A stretch of DNA of 64,000 nucleotides from an uncultured Bacteroidales bacterium. GTDB taxonomy: Bacteria > Bacteroidota > Bacteroidia > Bacteroidales > UBA932. The notes below the pieces were generated by a model. That model did no database searches, was not told the DNA's origin, and saw only the letters and a program-made list of their open reading frames with translations. Numbering within the stretch: position 1 is the stretch's first letter; every line of letters begins with the position of its first letter. Of this stretch, positions 54,646 to 62,507 are shown one piece after another. The stretch spans positions 1-64,000 of the forward strand of contig CALUPT010000012.1 of assembly GCA_944322715.1 (NCBI GenBank), written 5' to 3'. A program made the position numbers and the translations under genes.

Positions 54646-55251
54646 TCAGAAAGAGATAAGAAAAAGGAAGAAATTCTTCTTGAGGGCAAGACGGATTGTC
54701 TTGAGGGCTTTGGTGATATGACCCTCGACTGTCTTGACCGACAGGTTCATGCTCGCCGCGATCTCTGCATTGGACATACCGTCCGTCCGGCTTTTCTCGA
54801 ACACTTCCCTGCTTTTGGGAGACAGGGATCTCACGGCCTCCCATACTATCCGGGATGCATCCTCCGCATTGATCCTGTCATGCTCGTAAATGCAGGACAG
54901 AGTATCTGCCTCCTCTATCGCAACTGAAACGGTCCTGCGGTCGCGAAGCCAATTGAGACAGCGGTTCCTGACGGCTCTGAGAGCATAGCCCCTGAACGAT
55001 GATGAAATGTTGACAGAAGTCCTGTGAAGCCACAGATGCATGAAAAAATCCAGCACAGTCTCCTCGGCAGATACCATGTCCGGAAGCCAGAACATGGCAT
55101 AGCGGCACAGGTCGGAATACCATCCCGAGAAAAGCTTCCTGAATGCTTTCCTGCTGCCGGTATCCCGGAATTCATTCCACAACGGTTCATCGGCGGCCAC
55201 ACTGGCTCCGTCCGTGGAATCCTTTGCTGCATCAATGTCGGTAACTGTCAT
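54646..55251 (-). CDS. ECF RNA polymerase sigma factor
   Basis: This 201-residue sigma-70 factor has region 2 at about residues 36-105 (LFSGWYSDLCRYAMFWL, ETVLDFFMHLWLHR, FRGYALRAVRNRCLNWLRD) and region 4 at about 138-190 (SLSPKSREVFEKSRTDGMSN, EIAASMNLSVKTVEGHITKA). It is of the Bacteroidetes Bacteroides-type family that is paired with FecR and SusC. It lies 96 bases upstream of fecR in the same direction, and it is expected to drive susC-susD. Confidence 0.96.
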   Translation of the reverse strand: MTVTDIDAAKDSTDGASVAADEPLWNEFRDTGSRKAFRKLFSGWYSDLCRYAMFWLPDMVSAEETVLDFFMHLWLHRTSVNISSSFRGYALRAVRNRCLNWLRDRRTVSVAIEEADTLSCIYEHDRINAEDASRIVWEAVRSLSPKSREVFEKSRTDGMSNAEIAASMNLSVKTVEGHITKALKTIRLALKKNFFLFLISF

Positions 55252-55268
55252 TCTCCTGTTTGAAGTTC

Positions 55269-55276
55269 CAAAAATA
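55269..55276 (-). promoter_or_regulatory. Probable -7 element for the ECF sigma gene
   Basis: TATTTTTG on the minus strand matches TAnnTTTG, 18 bases before the sigma factor start. The -33 box would fall in the end of the LolA-like gene and has no TTTG. Confidence 0.4.
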
Positions 55277-55301
55277 CACTATTTTCAGATGATCCGCAGG
55301 G

Positions 55302-55979
55302 TCATCTCAGGTCAGTGACGAAATATTCGGGTCCGAAGGATGGAATGGAAAATTCGGCACCATCTCCCGGTTGTCCGAACCTGATCGATGAGAGATGGAA
55401 AACGACTGTCGCTTTCGCAGTACGGAGTTCCGCTCCTACAAGCATGGTACCATCAGGAGTGAAACAGAGCTTCAGACCGGATATGTCTGAAGCCGGTTCC
55501 ACCGGAGTCAGATCATACTCGAGAGCCTCCCGTCCGCTGAAAACAGACTCCCGTCCATCCGGATCCCACAGAAATCCGCTGCCTATATTCCTGACAAGGG
55601 CGGCAGGATTCACGAACGCTCCCGAACCTGCCCATACAGGTTCGATGACCACCTCCCCTGCCGCATCATCAACGGTACAGACAGCCTTGCCATCGCACCA
55701 TATCTCCAGTCCATCTCCGGAGATCCTGTAGGATTCACCCTGGACCGTGACATTGCCCTCTCCCGTCATTGTCATACCGGCATCCTCCATCTCGTACCTG
55801 TAGTCGAACTGCACCCTGGATCCGGCGACCCTGTCCGCGAAAGAGCTTACGGGATCCTTACCCTGTGCATGAAGGGAGGAAGACGGCAAAAGGAAAAGGA
55901 CGGCAGCAAAGACTGCCGCCGCGAGCCGTCCTGACAACATATCTCTCCTCGTATTATTCATTATGATATTCCTGTCCAT
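55302..55979 (-). CDS. LolA-like outer-membrane lipoprotein carrier
   Basis: This 225-residue periplasmic protein has a signal peptide ending SSLHAQ and a LolA/LolB-like half-barrel pattern: FADRVAGSRVQFDYRYEME, EGNVTVQGESYRISGDGLEI and the block FVNPAALVRNIGSGFLWD. LolA-type proteins shuttle lipoproteins to the outer membrane. In Bacteroidetes such a gene is commonly next to ftsK, as here, 48 bases downstream. Starts at 55979 and 55961 are both possible. Confidence 0.85.
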   Translation of the reverse strand: MDRNIIMNNTRRDMLSGRLAAAVFAAVLFLLPSSSLHAQGKDPVSSFADRVAGSRVQFDYRYEMEDAGMTMTGEGNVTVQGESYRISGDGLEIWCDGKAVCTVDDAAGEVVIEPVWAGSGAFVNPAALVRNIGSGFLWDPDGRESVFSGREALEYDLTPVEPASDISGLKLCFTPDGTMLVGAELRTAKATVVFHLSSIRFGQPGDGAEFSIPSFGPEYFVTDLR

Positions 55980-56027
55980 TATACATACACGGGAACGGTC
56001 CCATCGCAACCGGAAGACCGGAAGGCA

Positions 56028-58595
56028 TCAACCGTTCATATAGGCATCGAGTATGCCCTGAAGCTCATCAAGATCAGCCACAAGGACCTGTCTCGGCTTC
56101 GAGCCTTCCTGAGGGCCGACTATTCCGGCAGCCTCCAACTGGTCCATCACCCTTCCTGCCCTTGCATATCCCATCCCCAGACTGCGCTGAAGATCCGAAG
56201 TGGAGCCTTTCTGCCTCCTGACCACATATTCCGCCGCATCGTTGAAATTCTCATCCAGATTCTGCATGTCCACTTCCCCCGGAGCATTCTCCTGGCCGGC
56301 ACTGTCCGGTTCAGGAAGATAATACGGAGTGTTATAACACTGCCTGTATCCTGTCTGCGCCCCGATATAGTCAGTGACCCTGTATATCTCATCCATGCTT
56401 ATCATCGCGCACTGTACACGCTCGATCTCCACCCCGGCGTAATACAGCATGTCACCCTTGCCGATAAGTTTCTCCGCTCCCGGAGTATCGAGAATGGTGT
56501 TGGAATCGACCCTCGTGGAAGTACGGAATGCGATCCTCATCGGGAAATTGGTCTTGATTATGCCTGTCACGACATCCACCGAAGGTCTCTGGGTAGCAAT
56601 GATTACATGAATACCGGCAGCCCTGCCTTTCTGCGCCAGACGGATGATGGATGTGGTGATGTTCCTCGCCTGCGTCTTGGCTTCGGAGCCGGAGGATACG
56701 GACATAATCAGATCCGCATACTCATCTATAACCACAACTATGTACGGCAGGAACCTGTGGCCATCGTTGGGATTCAGATGCCTGTCCCTGTATTTCTCGT
56801 TGTAGAGCTTGACATTGTTGGCGGATGTGACGCTCATCAGCTTATACCGCTCGTCCATCTCCTTGCAAAGGGACTGGAGGATGGTCTCCGCCTGCTTCGG
56901 GTTCTTGACAATCGCGCCCGCCATCTCATCCTGCTCGTTGGCTGCAGTCGGCAGGACGGCAAGATAGTGCTTCAGCAGTTTCGAATAGGCATTGAACTCG
57001 ACCATCTTAGGGTCAATGAAGACGAATTTCAGTTCCGATGGATGTTTCGCATACAGAAGGGACGTGATAATGACATTCAGCCCGACGGACTTGCCCTGCT
57101 TGGTGGCGCCGGCCACAAGCAGATGCGGAGCTTCCGCAAGATCGAACACCTTGACATTCTGGGTAATCGCATACCCTATCGCCACCGGCAGTTCGAACTT
57201 GTTCTCCCTGAATGCATCATCATTCAGACATGACTTGAGCGGAACAATCGAAGGCCGTTCATTGGCCACCTCTATCCCCACCGAATCGGTCAGCTTGACA
57301 ACCCTCACGCCCTTGGCGCCGAGAGCCATCGCAATGTCGTTCTCCAGGTTCTTTATGGCGGAAATCTTCACTCCTGGAGCCGGAGTCACCTTGTACAGGG
57401 TGACAGTCGGCCCCTTGCATGCCACGACTTTCTCCACCTGTATCTTATAGTCGAGCAAAGTAGTGCGGATCTTGTTGTTGTTCCTCTCCAACTCTTCCTT
57501 GGAGACATTGTGCCTGAATTCGGAATAGTCATCCAAAAGGTCCAGTGTCGGGAATCCGTACCTGTCCAGTTCCGCACGCGTGTCAATGCGCGGCAGTTCC
57601 TTTATCCCATCCGTCGACAGGTCCACGCCTTCCCGTATTTCCATTTCCGGGACTTCCGGTCCGGCAGGCTCTTCCGCAACCACTGTTCCGGAATCCATTT
57701 TCAGGGAATCGGTCTTCTCCTTCTCGCGGCCTTTCCAGATGATGCGTATGGCCGGCTTTCCCTCCTGATGGGCATCGTCCTGCGGGCCGGCTTCCTCATC
57801 TTTCTCCCCTTCCTTCCCGGAAGTCTCATCCGGGACAGGGACAGTCACCTCCTCGCCGGCATCATGGTCTTCCTCCGGAATGAAATCCCTGGAGATGTCC
57901 GCTCCATCATCTTCCTCATCATCTCCGTCATCCTGCACATCCCCTTCCGGCATCCCGGGATTCATGTCCCAGGCATGGTCTCCCGCCCTGACGAACCAGC
58001 GTGAGAATGTCCCGCTCGTATAGAGCAGCCACATCACCACAAGGACAGCCAGGACGAACCCGGTCACAATATATCCGGCAAGGTTGGCCAGACATGAGAT
58101 TACCGCCGCTCCGCAGTCGCCCCCGAGACCTCCTCCGAACAGGTTGTCCGCTCCGGAAAGGACGGAGATGAACGCAAGTATCGCAGATGACACGATTGCG
58201 CCTGACAACATTATGAGCAGGGTCCCCGACAGTCCGGACACGGTCTTGCGGAAAAACATCCTGAAAGACACTACAGCCAGCAGGGCCACTATGAAAACGC
58301 TTCCGAGACCGAAACAGCGGCAGACAAGAAAATGGCTCCACTTATATCCCAGTTTCCCGCCCCAGTTTCCCACTGACACCCCTCTGTCCATCATGTCGGG
58401 ATCGGTCAGCAGGCTCTGGTCCATCTGCCAGGTGAAAAGATACGAAAGCACCGACAGGAATGTGAATATGGCAAACACGCAGACGACAAGACCGGAAACC
58501 TTCATTATCCTGATCCTTGTCTCCTCACTGAACCTTTCGGACAATTTCAGTCCGGGCTTCCGCTTTTTCCCGTCCGTCTGTGCTTTACGAGGCAT
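56028..58595 (-). CDS. ftsK: DNA translocase FtsK/SpoIIIE
   Basis: This 855-residue septal motor pumps DNA so that chromosomes clear the division plane. The N-terminus (about residues 30-205) has several membrane segments. A Glu/Asp-rich linker covers about 215-340. The motor has Walker A HLLVAGATKQGKSVGLNVII near 500, Walker B LKFVFIDPKMVEF near 527, and VVIDEYADLIMS near 622. The C-terminal gamma domain, YVVRRQKGSTSDLQRSLGMG near 792 to 845, binds KOPS/orienting sites. It is 2 bases from the DUF4290 stop. Confidence 0.97.
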   Translation of the reverse strand: MPRKAQTDGKKRKPGLKLSERFSEETRIRIMKVSGLVVCVFAIFTFLSVLSYLFTWQMDQSLLTDPDMMDRGVSVGNWGGKLGYKWSHFLVCRCFGLGSVFIVALLAVVSFRMFFRKTVSGLSGTLLIMLSGAIVSSAILAFISVLSGADNLFGGGLGGDCGAAVISCLANLAGYIVTGFVLAVLVVMWLLYTSGTFSRWFVRAGDHAWDMNPGMPEGDVQDDGDDEEDDGADISRDFIPEEDHDAGEEVTVPVPDETSGKEGEKDEEAGPQDDAHQEGKPAIRIIWKGREKEKTDSLKMDSGTVVAEEPAGPEVPEMEIREGVDLSTDGIKELPRIDTRAELDRYGFPTLDLLDDYSEFRHNVSKEELERNNNKIRTTLLDYKIQVEKVVACKGPTVTLYKVTPAPGVKISAIKNLENDIAMALGAKGVRVVKLTDSVGIEVANERPSIVPLKSCLNDDAFRENKFELPVAIGYAITQNVKVFDLAEAPHLLVAGATKQGKSVGLNVIITSLLYAKHPSELKFVFIDPKMVEFNAYSKLLKHYLAVLPTAANEQDEMAGAIVKNPKQAETILQSLCKEMDERYKLMSVTSANNVKLYNEKYRDRHLNPNDGHRFLPYIVVVIDEYADLIMSVSSGSEAKTQARNITTSIIRLAQKGRAAGIHVIIATQRPSVDVVTGIIKTNFPMRIAFRTSTRVDSNTILDTPGAEKLIGKGDMLYYAGVEIERVQCAMISMDEIYRVTDYIGAQTGYRQCYNTPYYLPEPDSAGQENAPGEVDMQNLDENFNDAAEYVVRRQKGSTSDLQRSLGMGYARAGRVMDQLEAAGIVGPQEGSKPRQVLVADLDELQGILDAYMNG

Positions 58596-58597
58596 AT

Positions 58598-59263
58598 CTA
58601 CTTGTTTCTCTGGTTTTTCCTCTGGTTATTGTATCTCTGGTAATGGTTGCGGCCGGGCTGTCCCGCACCAGGACGGGAGAAAGTGGCATCCGAAGATATC
58701 CTTGTCAGATGCATGTCTTCCGGAACATGGATACGGCCTCCGGAAAGCTGCTCTATGTCATGGAAAATGGTGTCATCCGAAACGGAATCCTTGTTCCAGA
58801 TAAGATACTGCTGTCTCATATAGCCTGCAAGAGACCGTATCATGGCAGTCTTTACCTCCCCATCTTCAGTCTCGGCTATCAGGTCTATTATGCTCTCAAT
58901 GTTCCTGCCGTAATGCACGGCCTTTATAGGCTTCTTTTTCACAGGTATCTGTGCCGGGGGAACGGCGAACTTCCCGGGACTCGGCATCGGATAAGGGGCA
59001 TCCACATCGAGGTTGAAATCCGCTATAATGAAAAGATGGTCCCACAGTTTCTGTTCATAATTCTCCTGCAGATGTACCTGCGGATTGATTATCTCCATCA
59101 CCTTCACTACGGCACGGGCCTGTTCGTTTCTCTTGTCCCTGTCCTCAATGGTCCTGAGATATTCCACCATCTTCTGCACGTTGCGGCCATACTCAGGCAG
59201 TTTCAGGCTCTTGCGTTCGGTATTGTACAGCAGTTTGCAACCGCTCTGGCTATCGTATTCCAT
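58598..59263 (-). CDS. DUF4290 family protein
   Basis: This 221-residue protein is a conserved, Bacteroidetes-specific DUF4290 member. It begins MEYDSQSGCKLLYNTERKSL and has LPEYGRNVQKMVEYLRTIED near residues 21-40, QLWDHLFIIADFNLDVDAPYP-like segment near 75-95 and HYGRNIESIIDLIAETEDGE near 118. The tail is basic and rich in Arg, Gln and Asn. The function is unknown. It lies just ahead of ftsK, separated by 2 bases, so a link to division is a fair guess only. The ATG at 59263 is chosen for the family N-terminus. Confidence 0.88.
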   Translation of the reverse strand: MEYDSQSGCKLLYNTERKSLKLPEYGRNVQKMVEYLRTIEDRDKRNEQARAVVKVMEIINPQVHLQENYEQKLWDHLFIIADFNLDVDAPYPMPSPGKFAVPPAQIPVKKKPIKAVHYGRNIESIIDLIAETEDGEVKTAMIRSLAGYMRQQYLIWNKDSVSDDTIFHDIEQLSGGRIHVPEDMHLTRISSDATFSRPGAGQPGRNHYQRYNNQRKNQRNK

Positions 59264-59354
59264 ATAAAATCCTGTATGAGGTTCAACACAATCTGCAAAG
59301 ATAGCAAAATTTCGGACAGCAATCCGAATCATGCCCCGCCAAAATCAGCTAAAA

Positions 59355-62300
59355 TCATTCATCCGTCTTCATAACCGTATCGGGAACTGCGACATGGTCC
59401 TGAAGCACATACCATACGGCAGGCTCAACGTTTCCGTAACCCATCCTCCTGTATATGTCGGCATACAATGATACCTGTTCCAGATATTCGGGCTTCTCCC
59501 TTCCGAACTTGTAGTCGATGATCCGGACCATGCCATCGGCGGAGATCTCCACCCTGTCCGGTCTGTGGACCGAACCATCCGTGTCTATGATGTCCGTCTC
59601 GGAATACACTGCGGCATCATCCCTGAACCAGCCCCGCCTCACTGCCGATGCTATCCGGTCAGACAGCATGGACACGGCCTCCCGGGCCTGGATGCTGTCT
59701 ATGCTGCCATCGAGCACGGCCTGTCTGACAGACTTGTCTATATCGGACGGGATGGACACCCGGGACAATATCTCGTGAAGCACTATGCCTCTGATCCTGC
59801 CGGATGCCATCACTCCGGCATCGCCGTCTTCCGAAAAGAAATCAGCCCGATGACGGCTCAGAAGCAGACGTGGCATTCCATCCACCGGATTGACGGGCCA
59901 GGAAGGATACGACACTTCAAGCTGCCGTACAGCATCGCCATGACCGCCTCTTTTTCTCCAGTCATGAACGATGCTTCCGATGGAGAAACGCTGTGAGCCA
60001 TCCTCCTGTTCAATACAACGGACATCGGAACCGGCACGGACTTCCGACCTGACATGACAGTACAGGGCCTGGGAAAAATCCGAGAAATTCTGCCACTGTC
60101 CATCCGTAAGGCCGGAGACGAACCTCTCCGAAGGCATCTCCCCTATCAGATGCATTCCCGATCTCGCCCTTGTCAAGGCCACATACATGACATTTATATT
60201 GTCCGTGTACTGTTTCAGAAGCTCTTCCCTGTAGTCTCCGGCAAACAGGGTGGAGTCGCTCTCAGATGAAAGGAACACATCGTATATGTTCCGGCAGGCA
60301 TCAGAGAGGGCCGTACCGGAAAAATCAGGACAACACCAGTGGCGGTCGGACTTGAACAGCGTCACCTTCTCAATGAACGGTACGATCACATACGGAAAAT
60401 CGAGTCCCTTGGATTTGTGTATCGTCATTACCCTGACGGAATCGCCTGCATCCGGAGAAGCGATCGCCGGATCGGCCTCCGCCCAGTATTGCAGAAAGCC
60501 CTTGAGGCTGTTTCCCTCAAGCCGCATATAGTCCGATACGCAGTCCATGAACGACTGGATATACAGCACTTCCGAGCAGAACAGGTCCTCATCCCTGTCC
60601 CTCAGTTCCCTGAGCAGGGATTCGCAGAGAGACACAAGCGGGCCGTACTCTTCCGGCAGGCACACATCGAGGGATGATGACATGTAGCGGCTGATACTGT
60701 CGGAAGGATTTGCCACCGATGAAAGAAGCGAAACAAGCCTGCGGACAATGACGGAAGACTTCACTTTCAGAGAATCATCGGTCACCACCCTTATGCCGTT
60801 CTCTATCAGGAACCCGGCCACTGCAGAACCGGATGCGTTGTTGCGGACGAGGACTGCCACATCTCCGGGAGAGGCACCGCAGTCCATTGCCTCATTGACC
60901 GCATCCAGCACTTTCTGCAATGTCATCTCCTTGGCACAGAATGTCAGATCGACGCTTCCGGCCTCGGATGAAGCGCATTTCTGCTCCACATCGGAATATA
61001 TCCTCTCTATTGCATCCGTATGTCTGTCAGGTTCAAGACCTTCATTGTACATCATGTCCATCCGGTCCGATACGGCCTTGAAAAAGGAATTGTTGAACTC
61101 CACGACATTGCGGCAGCTGCGGTAATTAGTATCGAGGGTCGAAACCGTCGTCCTGTCGAATGCCTGCGTGAGTTCGCCTGCAAGAAGATTCCAGTCAGAA
61201 CCCCTCCAGCGGTATATGCTTTGCTTCACATCCCCTACCACAAGACTTTCGCAGCCCTTTCCCTCGCTCTCTTTCAGAAGAGGAAGAAAATTCTCCCACT
61301 GGATCCTGGATGTGTCCTGGAACTCATCCAGCAGGAAACTGTCATACCTGACCCCTGTCTTCTCATATACGAACGGAGCATCCGAGCCGGCTATGATATC
61401 CTTGAGTATCGTGTTGGAATCATCTATGCTGAGGACATTCCTTTCTTTCATCAATGCGTTGAATTCCCGGTCGATATCACCGGCAAGCCCGAGTCCGTAA
61501 AGCTGCGACCTGATGATGACGGCTGTCCGGTATGTCCTGTACGGGGCGTCGAACAGGGCACAGAATTCATCCAGCGGATCTTTCAGGACAGGATACGCCC
61601 TTTCAAGAAGTTTCTTTTTGGCCTTGGGGAACCACCGTTCCGGATCAGCCGCCTTGGTCATGAAACCGGCAGCCGGCTTGCAGATCAGGTTTTCCTGACT
61701 GCCGGGACAATATCCGTAGACCGCCGTCAGGAAATGCCTGTTGGATTCGGCCGCATCTATTCCAGCTTCCGTCAGGGCAGCCGCCACCCTTTCCGCGGCA
61801 GCGCCTACGGCTGTCCCGAATTCCCTGATCACACCCGTACACTCCTTCTTCACGGCGGAAAGGTTCTCTCGCGAATATGTCTTCCGCACGTCAATCCCGT
61901 ATTTTTCCGCCATCTCCCTGTGCTCATCCGACTTGAGTCTGACGGCAATATTGAGCAGACCCGACTCGAGATTGTATCTTCCTCCCTGCTCTATCTGCTC
62001 GAGTGCACTGTCAGTAAGCCATTTCCGCTTCTCCGTATCATTCTCCGTCAAGGCATCCAGCACCCTGTCCACGCTTTCCGATATCAGGGACTCCTTGTCC
62101 AGTTCGACCTGATAGGATGAAAACTGCCCTATCTCCCTGGAAAAGGCCTTCAGGGTCTGCTGGAAAAAGCGGTCTATCGTACTTACCGAAAACGCACTGT
62201 AATCATGCAGCAGGTTGCACAATATCTCATCCGCAGCCTTCTGCAGTCCGGCCACATCGCTGAAAACCTTCGGGACGAAATATTCCAGATAGTCTGAATC

Positions 62301-62507
62301 CTGCGGACTGTCTGCAAGGCAGAAAAGTTCCTGCAATATCCTGCCTTTCATCTCGTCCGTCGCCTTGTTGGTAAAGGTAACGGCGAGAATATGCCGGTAG
62401 GAATATCTGTCCTGTCCCGAAAACAGGAGTTCTATGTATTTTCTGGCAAGGTTGTAGGTCTTTCCCGAACCTGCGGATGCTTTCAATATCCGTATCATCT
62501 TCCGCAA
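59355..62507 (-). CDS. UvrD/RecB-like helicase-nuclease (AddA type)
   Basis: This 1050-residue protein is the helicase-nuclease subunit of a double-strand break repair complex. Helicase motifs are IRILKASAGSGKTYNLARKY (Walker A) at the start, DSFLLDEFQDTSRIQWENF near 390, VVGDVKQSIYRWRGSDWN near 417, VMTIHKSKGLDFPYVIVPF near 693 and NVMYVALTRARSGMHLIG near 778. The C-terminal PD-(D/E)XK nuclease shows RPDRVEIS and RIIDYKFGREKPEYLEQV near 990-1012. It overlaps the AddB-like gene by 13 bases, so the two are coupled. Confidence 0.92.
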   Translation of the reverse strand: MRKMIRILKASAGSGKTYNLARKYIELLFSGQDRYSYRHILAVTFTNKATDEMKGRILQELFCLADSPQDSDYLEYFVPKVFSDVAGLQKAADEILCNLLHDYSAFSVSTIDRFFQQTLKAFSREIGQFSSYQVELDKESLISESVDRVLDALTENDTEKRKWLTDSALEQIEQGGRYNLESGLLNIAVRLKSDEHREMAEKYGIDVRKTYSRENLSAVKKECTGVIREFGTAVGAAAERVAAALTEAGIDAAESNRHFLTAVYGYCPGSQENLICKPAAGFMTKAADPERWFPKAKKKLLERAYPVLKDPLDEFCALFDAPYRTYRTAVIIRSQLYGLGLAGDIDREFNALMKERNVLSIDDSNTILKDIIAGSDAPFVYEKTGVRYDSFLLDEFQDTSRIQWENFLPLLKESEGKGCESLVVGDVKQSIYRWRGSDWNLLAGELTQAFDRTTVSTLDTNYRSCRNVVEFNNSFFKAVSDRMDMMYNEGLEPDRHTDAIERIYSDVEQKCASSEAGSVDLTFCAKEMTLQKVLDAVNEAMDCGASPGDVAVLVRNNASGSAVAGFLIENGIRVVTDDSLKVKSSVIVRRLVSLLSSVANPSDSISRYMSSSLDVCLPEEYGPLVSLCESLLRELRDRDEDLFCSEVLYIQSFMDCVSDYMRLEGNSLKGFLQYWAEADPAIASPDAGDSVRVMTIHKSKGLDFPYVIVPFIEKVTLFKSDRHWCCPDFSGTALSDACRNIYDVFLSSESDSTLFAGDYREELLKQYTDNINVMYVALTRARSGMHLIGEMPSERFVSGLTDGQWQNFSDFSQALYCHVRSEVRAGSDVRCIEQEDGSQRFSIGSIVHDWRKRGGHGDAVRQLEVSYPSWPVNPVDGMPRLLLSRHRADFFSEDGDAGVMASGRIRGIVLHEILSRVSIPSDIDKSVRQAVLDGSIDSIQAREAVSMLSDRIASAVRRGWFRDDAAVYSETDIIDTDGSVHRPDRVEISADGMVRIIDYKFGREKPEYLEQVSLYADIYRRMGYGNVEPAVWYVLQDHVAVPDTVMKTDE

